Positions 36,024-44,977 of a stretch of 64,000 bases of DNA are shown here, one piece after another (position 1 is the first letter of the stretch; each line of letters opens with the position of its first letter). Origin of the DNA: AP-15 sp963799085 (GTDB lineage Bacteria; Pseudomonadota; Alphaproteobacteria; ATCC43930; CGMCC-115725); assembly GCA_963799085.1 (NCBI GenBank), contig CAWCWA010000020.1, forward strand, positions 62,001 through 126,000, in the 5' to 3' direction. Below the pieces are notes generated by a model, which saw nothing but the letters and a program-made list of their open reading frames with translations, made no database searches and was not told the DNA's origin. The position numbers were made by a program, and so were the translations under genes.

Positions 36024-37440
36024 TCAGCCGAACCGGGCGAGAAACCGGACGATGGCGCGGGTGCGGCGCGAAAACAATGCCGGCGCGTAGTAATTGCCGG
36101 CGGCCCGCTTGCCGGCTTCGCCGCGGGTCGGGTAGGGGACGATCAGGTTGGCCATCGCGCCGATCTTGAGCTTTTGCGACACCGCCAGCGCCCAGGGCAG
36201 GATCAGATCGCCGGCCCCGGCGCCGAGGATCGACGCGCCGAGAATGCGGCCGTTGCCGGCCGTGACGATCTTCACCATGCCCTCGGTCTCCCGCTCGGTC
36301 CGGGCCCGATCGTTGTCGGCAAAGGGCGAGCGCAGCAGCCGCACATCCCCGCCGGTGGCGCGCGCCTGCGCCTCGGTCGGCCCCGACCTGCGCCAGTTCG
36401 GGATCGGTGTAGGTGACCCAGGGAAGGGCGCGGTAATCGACCTTGGCCGGCAGGCGGAAGAGCGCGTTGCGGATCACGATCCCGGCGTGAAAGCCGGCGA
36501 TATGGGTGAATTGCGGGCCGCCCGCGACATCGCCGATCGCGTAGGCGCGGCGATTGGCGGTGCGCAGCCGGGCGTCGACCGTGATCCCGCGGGCGTTGGC
36601 GGTGATGCCGGCCGCCGCGAGGTCGAGGGCTTCGACGCTGGGGCGCCGGCCCGCGGCCACCAGCAGGTGTGAGCCGACGACAAGCTCGCCATCGGCAAGC
36701 CGAACCGCGACCCCGTCGCACTCACTCTCGACCGCGGCGATTTCGACGCGCGGGCGCAGATCGACCCCCTCGCCCGAAAGCCGGTTGGCAAGAAGCTCGG
36801 TCAGCTCGGGATCGTCGCGCGGCAGGATCGGGCCGGCGTCGAGCACCGTGACCCTGGAGCCAAGCCGGCAATGCGCCTGCGCCATCTCGATCCCGATCGG
36901 GCCGCCGCCGATGACCAGGAGGTGGCCGGGCCGCACGCGGTTCGCAAAGATCGTCTCGTTCGTCAAATGCGGCACCCGATCGAGGCCGGGGATCGGCGGG
37001 ATCGTAGGGTGGGAGCCGGTCGCGATCACGAACCGCCGCGGCCGCACCTCGACCGTGCCGGCGCGGACGCTTCGCGGTCCGGTAAACCGCGCCTCGGCGC
37101 GCAATACCGTGACACCCAGCCCCTCGAATCGTTCGACAGAATCATTGGGGGCGATATTCCCGATGATTTCGGCAATTTTATCCGCGACAGTGGCGAAATC
37201 GATCCGCGGAGGGTCGTAGGCGACGCCGAACGCTCCACCGCGACGCCAGAAATCGGCCGCCTTCGCCGCCGCCAGCAGCGATTTTGAGGGCACGCACCCG
37301 TAATTGAGGCAGTCGCCGCCCATGGCGCCGCGTTCGATCAGCACGGTCTCGGCGCCGAGCTGTGCCGCGACGGCGGCGACCGACAGGCCCGCAGATCCGG
37401 CGCCGATGACGCAGAGATCGGGACGCAGAAACTCGCTCAT
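36024..37440 (-). CDS. Dihydrolipoamide dehydrogenase/mercuric reductase-like flavoprotein (frameshifted as sequenced)
   Basis: About 471 residues of the pyridine nucleotide-disulfide oxidoreductase class I. FAD motif CVIGAGSAGLSVAAVAA, redox-active pair GGDCLNYGCVPSK, NAD(P) motif LLVIGGGPIGIEMAQ and AYAIGDVAGG. The C-terminal dimer domain has PYPTRGEAGKR where true lipoamide dehydrogenases have HxxPTxxE, so the catalytic His is missing. A +1 shift in CCCC 36381-36384 is repaired to VGPTEAQARATGGDV. The ATG overlaps the stop of the TVP38 gene (ATGA), a pairing known from fused TVP38-MerA-like proteins. Substrate unknown. Confidence 0.85.
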
Positions 37441-38153
37441 GACGGCCGCCCACGGCGCCAGCGCTTGTAGCCGACCGGCAGCAATGCCAGACAGGCGAGC
37501 GCCAGGATCGGACCGAACACGCTCGGGTGAAAAACGATGCCGAGATCGGGTTTCGCCACCAGATCGCCAAGCCCGTTGCCGAGGCTCGCGTAGATGAATG
37601 TGGCCGGAATGACTCCGATGAGCGTCGCCAGGACAAAGATGCGCACCGGCACGCCGAGGACGGCAGGGACCAGGTTGATCAGCCAGAACGGAAAGATCGG
37701 GACCAGCCGCAATACCAACAGATAGCTGAACGCGTCGTCGCGAAAGCCGGCTTCAAGCCTGGCGACAAACGGCCCTGCTCGGCGGGCAAGACCGCCAAGG
37801 CCGGCGCGGGCGGCCAGAAAGATCAGCGTGGCGCCGATTGTCGCCCCGATCACCGCGCACGAGCCGCCGAGCCAAGTCCCGAACAGAAAGCCGCCGGCGA
37901 TCGTCAGGATCAGGCCTCCCGGCACCGAGAGCGCCACCAGCGCTGCGTAGACGCCGATGTAGATCAAAGCCGCGAGCGCCCCCCAATCCGCGACGAGAGC
38001 TTCCAGCCGAACGCGGTTTTCGGAGAAGGCGGCGAAGGTCAGATAATGCCGTCCGAAGACGAAGAAGAAGACGACCCCCGCGGCGACGAGGAGTGCGAAG
38101 GGCAGAAGCCGGCGGGCGGAAACGCCGCGGCGCGGGGGTGTTTCGTCCAGCAT
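37437..38153 (-). CDS. TVP38/TMEM64 (VTT domain) membrane protein
   Basis: 238 residues with about six hydrophobic segments. The VTT/SNARE-associated core reads ALVALSVPGGLILTIAGGFLFG and RLVPIFPFWLINLVPAVLGV, with the GATIGATLIFLAAR helix between. These DedA-like proteins are lipid scramblase-like transporters; in bacteria often next to disulfide-reductase-like flavoproteins, as here (4-base overlap). ATG at 38153 chosen, where the basic N-terminus MLDETPPRRG begins. Confidence 0.88.
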   Translation of the reverse strand: MLDETPPRRGVSARRLLPFALLVAAGVVFFFVFGRHYLTFAAFSENRVRLEALVADWGALAALIYIGVYAALVALSVPGGLILTIAGGFLFGTWLGGSCAVIGATIGATLIFLAARAGLGGLARRAGPFVARLEAGFRDDAFSYLLVLRLVPIFPFWLINLVPAVLGVPVRIFVLATLIGVIPATFIYASLGNGLGDLVAKPDLGIVFHPSVFGPILALACLALLPVGYKRWRRGRPS

Positions 38154-38252
38154 CGATTGCCGTGCAGCTCTAACGCAACGCCACATATAGGCGCTGTGCG
38201 AAGAGCGCCACGGTCACCTTTGAGTGACGGCAACCTTCGATGCGGCGGCCGA

Positions 38253-39161
38253 CTACAGCCCGCCCGCATGGATCGGCGGCAAAGTGCCGAGCACGCTGAC
38301 GATGGCGAGGATGGCAAGCCCCAGCGCCTGCTCAATCGCCACGTTGCGCCACATCAGCCGGAGCGTCGCCTCGTCGCTTGCGAGGCTCGGCAACAGCTGA
38401 AAGTGGTTGGTCAGCGCGAGTGCCGCCATCGCCAGATAGAGCGCCACCTTTACCGCCAGGAGCCGATCATACGGTGTCCCCAGCGCCGCCTCGGGGTCGC
38501 CTGCCAGGAACGCGACGTTGACCGATCCGGTTACCGCCAGGAGCGCCACGGCGACGGCGGCCGCCGCCGAGAAGTGCCGCAATTTATCGCCCGCGCGATG
38601 CGGCTCTTCCGTCTTGCCCGTCTCTTTTGCGCGCCACAGCAGCCAACCGAGCGGCGGCAATCCGCGGAGCCAGATCCCGGCGGCGAGCAAGTGAAGGCTC
38701 TGGTTGACCTTGTGCGCGATGCCCTTTGCCCCCTCGCCCATCGTGGCGTGGCCAACCCGGCCGAGGCTCGCCAGCAGCACTCCCGAGAGCAGCAGCAAGA
38801 GGGTCGAACGCCGCCAGCGGGGGCGCAGACAGACAGCGACCAGCATCGCGGCGAGCAGAAGACGCCAGCGCCAGACGGCGCCAAAGCCGGTGTCGAACAG
38901 AACCGCGCCGAGCGGTGCCGGATCGAAGGCGGCGCTTGCCGGACCGGCCACCGAGCCCGTCACGCACACGAGCTACACACCGGCCGACAACAGAGCGACA
39001 CTGGCCGCCGCACTTTCGTAGCGCGCCAGCCGGGCCTCGAACCAGAAGAGCCCGTTGCCGTCGATCCCGGGGAAGGCGTAACAGCGGAACGCGACCGCGC
39101 CGAACAACGCCATCGTCGCCGCGAAGTGGCAGAACCGGCAAACCTGCAGCGCCGTTTCCAT
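38253..39161 (-). CDS. CopD-type copper membrane protein with an in-frame TAG
   Basis: Copper resistance D domain protein of about 302 residues. The start METALQVCRFCHFAATMALFG and the later LHLLAAGIWLRGLPPLGWLL and MTNHFQLL-type helix (ALTNHFQLLPSL) carry the His residues thought to bind copper; around eight membrane helices. At 38973-38975 the frame reads GV-TAG-LVCVTG; Trp (TGG) would fit. Downstream of TAG the sequence is intact with no drift. So this is either a recent nonsense mutation or a base error. It follows copC by 10 bp. Confidence 0.75.
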
Positions 39162-39171
39162 GGGACGGGCC

Positions 39172-39484
39172 TCAGCGCGCGACCTCGAAATTGTAATTGC
39201 CCTCGGTGCGATGGGTGTCGACCGGAGACGACATGCCAGCGCACGCGATATTGTCCGGGCGGCAGCGGCAGCACGAGCTCCTTGTTGTCGCTGGGATCGA
39301 TCCGGGCGGGCCCGGTCGCGATCGCACGGCCGTCCTCGGTGCTGAGCTCGATGACCGAAAAACACGGCTCGACGCTCTCGCTGAAGGTCAGCCGGACTTC
39401 CCTGGGCGCGCCCGTCACCGTGCCGCCGACCTGAGGGACGGCCCGTTCGAGGAAGGCGTGCGCCAGAGCGCCGACCGCGGCCAT
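39172..39484 (-). CDS. CopC-type periplasmic copper-binding protein, N-terminus altered (frameshifted as sequenced)
   Basis: CopC beta-barrel domain: HAFLERAVPQVGGTVTGAP at the mature start (the copper-binding His follows the signal peptide), VRLTFSESVEP, LPPGQYRVRWHVVS, and, after removing one C from CC 39222-39223, VDTHRTEGNYNFEVAR. The signal peptide is missing: only MAAVGALA precedes the mature start, because the upstream sequence belongs to another, cut-off gene. The protein as sequenced would stay in the cytoplasm. Confidence 0.75.
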
Positions 39485-39778
39485 GCATCGCCGAACGGGA
39501 TCCCGAAATCGGAGGTGATCCGTTTGGAGGTCTCGCCCGATATGTCGGTCTGGATCACCGACGGGTCGCCGCCGGTGTTCAGGCGGGAAACCGTCGGCAG
39601 TGACAATTCGTCGGCGACAAACGGGTCGTCGACCACGATGGTCGCCGGAAAGAAGCGGCTGCCGGCAAAGCCGTGAGCGAATGCCTCGCCGGCAACGTCG
39701 ACAGCCAAGGCGGTCGCGAGCGACGCCCGCGCGCGACCGGCGCAGTTCGTTAAAATGTAAGCGTCAGCTGGTGGCCGC

Positions 39779-41401
39779 TCAGGCGGCGAGGGTGGCGATT
39801 TTGGGCTGCCAGTTCCACGGCAGCAGTTCGCTGAGCCGGTTGATTGGGTGCCCCCTGGCCAGGCGATCGATCACGTCGCTGAGCCAGGCTTGCGGGTCAA
39901 GGCCATTGAGTTTGGCGCTTTTCAGCACGGTGTAGAGGATTGCGGCGCGCTCGCCGCCGGCATCGGATCCAAGGAACAAAAATTTTTTACGGGTAACGGC
40001 GATACTGCGCAATGCTCGCTCAGCGACATTATTGTCGATCGCGAGCCGGCCATCACCGGCATAGCGGCTCAGTGCCTCCCAGCGGCTGAGCGCGTATTGG
40101 ATCGCTTTGGCGAGCGCGTTCTTTGCTGACAGCCGGCGGCGCTGTGCGGTCAGCCAGTCGCGCAAGGCGTCGAGGATCGCCACGGCACGGCTCTGTCGCG
40201 CCGTCAGCCGGGTTGCGGCCGGCTGCCCGGTAATCTCGGCTTCGATCTTGTAGAGCTCGCCAATCCGTTTGAGCGCCTCTTCGGCGATCGGCGATTTGGT
40301 TGACTCGAACACGTCGTAAAATTTGCGTCTGGCGTGTGCCCAACACGCCGCGTGGATCAGCGGCGGCCCTCGGCCAATCCGGTCTTTGACGGATGTCGGT
40401 CGCGTCAGCGCTTGGTAGCCGCTAAAGGCGTCGGCCTGGATCACGCCGCTAAAGAGGGCGAGATGATCGCGCGGCCGCTCGCCGCGGCGATCGGGGCTAA
40501 AACGGTAATAAGCCGCGGAGGCCCGCCCGCCTTGCCAGGGCCGCTCATCGATGACATAGGTCCACAGCCGCCCAGTTCGGGTCTTGCCATTGCCCGGCGC
40601 CAGCACGGCGATCGGTGTGTCGTCGGTGTGGATGATTGGTGCCGCCAGGACATGGGCGCCAATCAGCTCGGCCAGCGGCGTCACCCACCAGGCGGCATGC
40701 CCGACCCAGTCGGCCAGGGTGGCACGCTCGATCTCGATGCCTTCACGCGCCAGGATCGCCGATTGCCGGTAGAGCGGCAGCCCGTCGAGATATTTGCTGA
40801 CCACGACATTGGCGACCAGACCCGGCCCCGGCCGCCCCTTCTCGATCGGCAGATCGGGCATCGGCGCTTGTACGATGCGCTCGCAGCAGCGGCAGCTGAG
40901 CTTGGGCCGAATATGGCGGATCACTTTGAGGCGGGCCGGGATCTTCTCCAAGATCTCGGTCACGTCCTCGCCGAGCTTGGCAAAGCGGGTGCCGCCGCAA
41001 CCCGGGCAGACCGAACTCGGATGATGCACGATCTCCTCGCGCGGCAGGTGATCGGGCAATGGCCGCCGCACCGGCTGACGCCGTTCGCGCGGTGGCTGAT
41101 TTGGGGCACGCCGTGCTGCCGGCGCTGTACGTGCTGCTTCGCTCTCTTCCAGATCCTCGAGCATCAACTCGAGCTGCGCGATCTGAGTGTCGAGTTTTTC
41201 CGATGAGCGCCCGAATTGCATGCGCCGCAGCTGGGCAAGCTGAGCCTTGTACTGTTCGATCCGCAGCCGGGCGCCGGTCAGCTCGGCCCGCGCCACCGCC
41301 AGTTCCGCCTCGCATTCGGCCAGCAGGGCGCGCAGCTCGGCGATCTCGTGAACGGGGTCAGCAGCGTCTGGCATCAACCAAGAGTTTACTCCCGCGCTCA
41401 T
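39779..41401 (-). CDS. tnpC: IS66 transposase TnpC
   Basis: 540 residues. N-terminal leucine-zipper-like helix (ELTGARLRIEQYKAQLAQLRRMQFGRSSEKL), zinc-binding VCPGCGGTRFAKLG, the transposase core with HTDDTPIAV (Asp), DAFSGY (Asp) and the Glu-bearing helix after AIQYALSRWEAL, and the C-terminal DNNVAERALRSIAVTRKKFLF followed by YTVLKSAKLNGLDPQAWL. Complete. Confidence 0.94.
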   Translation of the reverse strand: MSAGVNSWLMPDAADPVHEIAELRALLAECEAELAVARAELTGARLRIEQYKAQLAQLRRMQFGRSSEKLDTQIAQLELMLEDLEESEAARTAPAARRAPNQPPRERRQPVRRPLPDHLPREEIVHHPSSVCPGCGGTRFAKLGEDVTEILEKIPARLKVIRHIRPKLSCRCCERIVQAPMPDLPIEKGRPGPGLVANVVVSKYLDGLPLYRQSAILAREGIEIERATLADWVGHAAWWVTPLAELIGAHVLAAPIIHTDDTPIAVLAPGNGKTRTGRLWTYVIDERPWQGGRASAAYYRFSPDRRGERPRDHLALFSGVIQADAFSGYQALTRPTSVKDRIGRGPPLIHAACWAHARRKFYDVFESTKSPIAEEALKRIGELYKIEAEITGQPAATRLTARQSRAVAILDALRDWLTAQRRRLSAKNALAKAIQYALSRWEALSRYAGDGRLAIDNNVAERALRSIAVTRKKFLFLGSDAGGERAAILYTVLKSAKLNGLDPQAWLSDVIDRLARGHPINRLSELLPWNWQPKIATLAA

Positions 41402-41449
41402 TGAGCAGCGGCGCCAAACATACCCGCCTGAGTCACTATGTCGCGCTGT

Positions 41450-41797
41450 TCAACCAGCCACTTCTGGGGCCCAGCTGCGGCGCGGTGCACGCCAGTCGAT
41501 ACCTTCCAGCAGCATCGATAATTGCGCTGCCGTCAGCACCACCGATCCGTCCTTTGCCTGCGGCCACAGAAACCGGCCGCGCTCCAGCCGCTTGGCAAAC
41601 AGGCATAAGCCTTGCCCGTCCCACCACAGCACCTTGATCAGATCGCCGCGCCGGCCGCGAAACACGAACAGCGCACCACCATGCGGGTCGAGCTGCAGTG
41701 TCAGCTGCACCCGCGCCGCCAGCCCGTCAAAGCCCTTCCTCATGTCGGTGACGCCGCACGCCAGGTAGACGCGGACATTGCCGGGAATGCCGATCAC
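41450..41797 (-). CDS. tnpB: IS66 accessory protein TnpB
   Basis: 115 residues, the IS66 Orf2 family: VYLACGVTDMRKGFDGLAA and FRGRRGDLIKVLWWDGQGLCLFAKRLERGRF. Needed together with TnpA and TnpC for transposition of IS66 elements. The ATG overlaps the tnpA stop (ATGA). Confidence 0.94.
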   Translation of the reverse strand: MIGIPGNVRVYLACGVTDMRKGFDGLAARVQLTLQLDPHGGALFVFRGRRGDLIKVLWWDGQGLCLFAKRLERGRFLWPQAKDGSVVLTAAQLSMLLEGIDWRAPRRSWAPEVAG

Positions 41798-42240
41798 GAC
41801 AACGCTGACAAAACCCGGCGCAACGCCGCCTCGTCGACCGCGCCGGTCAGGCGCAGCTTTACCCCCGAGGGCAACTCGACCTCGATTATCCCGGCTGTCG
41901 GCCGATCGGGTTCTAATGTCGGCGCCGGATCAGCCGGCGCTGGGGCCAATGCCTGCGGTTCAACCGGCGGCGCCAATCTCACTGGCGCAAAGCCGGTCAG
42001 TTCGCCAGTGCGAAACTGACGCCGCCAAGTGTAAAGCTGGCCGCTGCTGATCCCGTGCAGCCGGCAAACCAACGAGGGCGACGACCCCGGCGCTACGCTC
42101 TGCGCCAATATCCGCAGCTTCTCTTCAAGGCTCCAGCGCCGGCGCCGCTCCGGACCCGTCAAAACCTCGCCGTGGACCTCGCAAGCCCTCGTATGAGTAC
42201 TCCCGAGGTCCTCCTTATAGACTAGCCCCGCGTCATCCAT
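41794..42240 (-). CDS. tnpA: IS66 accessory protein TnpA (Orf1)
   Basis: 148 residues. Helix-turn-helix of the IS3/IS66 Orf1 kind (RRRRWSLEEKLRILAQSV, LVCRLHGISSGQLYTWRRQF) followed by a Pro/Ala linker and a conserved C-terminal IEVELPSGVKLRLTGAVDEAALRRVL. First gene of the IS66 operon. Confidence 0.9.
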   Translation of the reverse strand: MDDAGLVYKEDLGSTHTRACEVHGEVLTGPERRRRWSLEEKLRILAQSVAPGSSPSLVCRLHGISSGQLYTWRRQFRTGELTGFAPVRLAPPVEPQALAPAPADPAPTLEPDRPTAGIIEVELPSGVKLRLTGAVDEAALRRVLSALS

Positions 42241-42417
42241 TGCACCGCCGCCATAAAACAGCGGCAGCTTCTCAATCAGCAGGCCCAGCGCAAGACGCCC
42301 CTCGGCAGACGCTTACGTTAAAATCATCGATTACTTCCTTGATCCGAAAGAGCGCCGCGACCGGCGCCTTACGGCCGGTGTAACCGCCGGCAGGCTACCG
42401 GTCGGAGAAAAACCACC

Positions 42418-42897
42418 TCAGCGGGGGATCCGCGGCGCGCGCAATCGGATGGCGCTGGCAAAACGGAGATCGCGGACCGTTGCCGAGCGCGGGAAATAAA
42501 CGAAAGGCTCGAAATAGAGAATATGCCCGGCGAGTGCCAGCGGCTCGACCGCCGCCGCGAGGCCGCCGCCGACGGCCAGACAGCATGCCGCGCAATCGTG
42601 ATGTCCGGAGCCCGGCGCTTCGCCCGGGGGCGCGTCGGCGCCGCCGTCGCGATCCTAGGCGTGGGCAAGACAGAGCGGGCCGTAAATCCCGAGCCCTGCG
42701 GCAGGATCAAGCCCGGACCCGAGCCGCGGCGTTCGCGGCGGGGCGACCTCAAACAGCGCGAACAGCACCGCCAGCGCGAGGCTGACAAGCCGGCGGTATC
42801 CTGAATCCTCTTCCTGCAAAACCGCCCGACAATGCCGCCTCGACAGAGGGTTTGCCGCAATTTTGCGGCAAATCCGGGGGCTTCGCCAGCAGGTCAA
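42418..42897 (-). pseudogene. DUF2946-like membrane protein with an in-frame TAG
   Basis: A hydrophobic N-terminal helix (RRLVSLALAVLFALFEVA), then GIYGPLCLAHA, a TAG codon at 42655-42657, and in the same frame DRDGGADAPPGEAPG, GHHDCAACCLAVGGGLAAAV and a conserved tail ending LRAPRIPR. The His/Cys cluster HHDCAACC is typical of DUF2946 proteins, which sit near copper and TonB-receptor genes. Start codon is uncertain (the frame is open from 42897). With Gln (CAG) in place of TAG the gene would be whole. Confidence 0.6.
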
Positions 42898-43083
42898 TTA
42901 TCGGCGGAGCTGTTCGCCGTTGCCGACAGCCAGAGCGGGTGGCGATGATTCGTGGTTAACGAAAGCGGGAATTATTGCAACTCGAGGCAATTTATAGCAG
43001 TATTGGGTTGCATCGTTTTCCTCCTCCTCGATGCTCTCCTCGAACGATGCATGGTTCCTGCCCTGGCGTTCGGTGGCAGGCGC

Positions 43084-43114
43084 GAAACCCCGGTCCCCCT
43101 ACGACCGGGGTTTC
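43084..43114 (-). terminator. Strong hairpin at the end of the hpnL-like operon
   Basis: A perfect 12-bp stem GAAACCCCGGTC / GACCGGGGTTTC with a 7-base loop overlaps the stop codon of the hpnL-like gene. There is no clear T-run after it, so it may act as a Rho-independent terminator only weakly, or protect the mRNA 3' end. Confidence 0.55.
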
Positions 43115-44109
43115 GTTTGCTGGCCGGCCGCCAGCAAGGTCGCCGCGCTCCGCGGCGGGCGGCCTCGCCAATACCGGCCTTCGGCGATCTGCCACGCGGC
43201 CAGAACCGGCAGGCCGATCGCGAAATCCCGCCCCCGTTTCAAGAGCGAAAGCGCCAACGCCAGATCGGGCGTCAGGCCGAAGCCGGCGCCGATCAGAATG
43301 TAGGCGCCCTCCTGCACGCCGACCGCGTTGGGCACGGCAAAGGCGACGCTGCGGACAGCATAGAGCAGGCTCTCGATAACCAGAACCGCGGCGAAACCGA
43401 GGCCGGAGCCGGCGAGCCGCAGCGCCAGCCACGCCTCCACCGTGCTCGCGACCCAGCAGACTAGATGCAGCAGGAAACTAAGCCGCGCCCACCCCCGACG
43501 CCGATAAAGGGCGGCTATGGCCTCATGCAGGGCCGCCGCACCCGCCGCGCTGCGGTCGGCCCAGCCTTGCCCGAGCCGGCGCGCCAGGCGGTCGAAAAAG
43601 CCGAAGCCGCGCCGCTGCGCCGCGATAAACCCCGCCGCGAGGGCCGCGGCGACGCCGATCCCGATCGCGACCGGAAGCGCCATCCCGGCTCCGGGTTTGA
43701 GCGCCACCAGCAGGATCAGACCGAGTGCCGTATAGGCCAGCTGTGCAACGAATTCGAGGGTGACGTCGACGATCGTGCTGGCAGTGGCGAGCGTGCCCGG
43801 CACACCCTTCAAGGCAAGCGCCCGCGCCCCTGAGACATAACCGCCGATCTGCGAAAGCGGCAGCACCTCGGACGCGGAATCCCGAACAAGACGGCCCCAG
43901 ATCGCGGTCTCTAACCGCGTTCCCGGCAACAGCAGCCACCATGCAGCGCCGAGCGCGGCGATCAGCGCCAGATGGATCGCGACGACCGCCGCAAAACCCG
44001 TCCAGCCGATCGCGGAGAGCGACCGGGCGACAGGGTCGAAACCGAAATAGCCGACGAGCGCCGCGGTCAGCGCCACCCCGAGAGCGGCGACAGCCAGCGG
44101 CCATCTCAT
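43099..44109 (-). CDS. HpnL-like/LPG synthase-type integral membrane protein (UPF0104)
   Basis: 336 residues with about eight membrane helices. The flippase-like domain shows SEVLPLSQIGGYVSGARAL and a late AFAVPNAVGVQEGAYI, both hallmarks of the UPF0104/lysylphosphatidylglycerol synthase membrane region; proteins labelled HpnL in hopanoid clusters are of this type. No hopanoid genes are seen nearby. It follows the two ferritin-like genes with a 7-bp gap, so lipid modification or export together with those di-iron proteins is plausible (inference). The end overlaps a strong hairpin. Confidence 0.78.
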   Translation of the reverse strand: MRWPLAVAALGVALTAALVGYFGFDPVARSLSAIGWTGFAAVVAIHLALIAALGAAWWLLLPGTRLETAIWGRLVRDSASEVLPLSQIGGYVSGARALALKGVPGTLATASTIVDVTLEFVAQLAYTALGLILLVALKPGAGMALPVAIGIGVAAALAAGFIAAQRRGFGFFDRLARRLGQGWADRSAAGAAALHEAIAALYRRRGWARLSFLLHLVCWVASTVEAWLALRLAGSGLGFAAVLVIESLLYAVRSVAFAVPNAVGVQEGAYILIGAGFGLTPDLALALSLLKRGRDFAIGLPVLAAWQIAEGRYWRGRPPRSAATLLAAGQQTKPRS

Positions 44110-44116
44110 TCCGGCT

Positions 44117-44977
44117 TCATCTCCGCCACCCTCGGACGGGCGTCACGATGCGCATGCCCGAAAGCGCGGCGCCAGCCAGGCACGGCAGAAAGCGCGGTCG
44201 CAGCAGATGGCGCTCGAACCCGCCCATGCGCCGGGCATGCTCGGCGCGGCATTCCTCGATCAGACCGCGCAATGTGAACCCGGTCAGAAAGACGCTCGCC
44301 TGGGTCGCTGAAAACTCCATGCCGCCATTGGCTTCGCGGCCGCGTCGCACGGTGCCGAGGAGGCGGCCGATCGCACGGCAGTAGTAGCCGGTCGCGACGG
44401 CACCCCGCAGCCAGGAGGCGCGCAGCCACCGGGCCCGCCGGCCGCAATTCGTCTGGTCCCACGCCATCCAGTTGATGAAGAAGACTATGTGACGGGTTTC
44501 CTCGTGAATCAGCCGGTCGAAGATCCGGAACATCGGTTCCGGCAGAAAGCCCGACCGGCGCGCGATTTCGAAGATGCCGAAGCCGAGAAAGGAATTGAGG
44601 CACTCGCCATAGCCGAAATCGGCGAAGGCGCGGTGCAGGTCGCGGCGCAGCGGTTCGAGCGGGCGCTCTTCGCCGGCAATGCCGTAACGCCGGATCATCA
44701 GCCGCAGCAATTCGGCGTGCCGCGCCTCCTCGAACCCCTGCAGGCTGACCGCTTCGCGCACCAACGGATCGGCGATCGTCGCGGCAAAGGCGTTGACGAT
44801 CGCCCCGGCGCGCCGCTCGGTATAGAGGACCTCGGGCCAGAACGGGATCGCCCGCAGCCGCGCGAGGGAGGCCTCGCCGAGATCGGGCCAGCCGAGAGCG
44901 TCCGGGTCGTAATCGTCATGGCTGGCGATAAAGTCGCGGCAGAAGAACTCCTTATGTTCCTCCGATCCGATCTTCAT
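44117..44977 (-). CDS. Ferritin-like di-iron protein, paralogue 1
   Basis: 286 residues, mostly helical. A full set of di-iron ligands can be placed: Glu54 (YTERRAG), Glu84 and His87 (GFEEARHAEL), Glu125 (YGECLNSF), Glu160 and His163 (IHEETRHIVFF), i.e. E...ExxH...E...ExxH as in di-iron oxidases and oxygenases rather than storage ferritins. No known substrate. ATG overlaps the stop of its paralogue (ATGA). The C-terminal half holds FLTGFTLRGLIEEC and a basic end, possibly peripheral to the membrane. Function not assigned. Confidence 0.7.
   Translation of the reverse strand: MKIGSEEHKEFFCRDFIASHDDYDPDALGWPDLGEASLARLRAIPFWPEVLYTERRAGAIVNAFAATIADPLVREAVSLQGFEEARHAELLRLMIRRYGIAGEERPLEPLRRDLHRAFADFGYGECLNSFLGFGIFEIARRSGFLPEPMFRIFDRLIHEETRHIVFFINWMAWDQTNCGRRARWLRASWLRGAVATGYYCRAIGRLLGTVRRGREANGGMEFSATQASVFLTGFTLRGLIEECRAEHARRMGGFERHLLRPRFLPCLAGAALSGMRIVTPVRGWRR

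Larger units (their letters stand above)
39757..42316. mobile_element. IS66-family insertion sequence, complete
   Basis: 2560 bp. Both tips are GTAAGCGTC read inward, the standard IS66 end. An 8-bp target duplication GTTAAAAT flanks it at 39749-39756 and 42317-42324. It carries tnpA, tnpB and tnpC in the usual order on the minus strand, all intact, so it may be active. Confidence 0.95.
39485..42327 (-). pseudogene. Periplasmic protein of the copper cluster, split by IS66 and cut off by a deletion
   Basis: ATG at 42327, with AAGGAAG upstream, reads MILTN and runs into the IS66 tip. Beyond the IS the same frame continues CAGRARASLATALAVDVAG (signal-peptide-like), then FAHGFAGSRFFPATIVVDD and SKRITSDFGIPFGDA. 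Removing the IS and one 8-bp GTTAAAAT copy joins the halves in frame. The downstream part then runs straight into copC without its own C-terminus, so only about 95 residues remain of a longer protein of unknown function that accompanies copC in related bacteria. Confidence 0.7.

Noticed and set aside
38973..42657. Reassignment of TAG to an amino acid
   Set aside because: TAG ends other normal genes here (stop codons at 1687-1689 and 34586-34588), and only two internal cases are seen.
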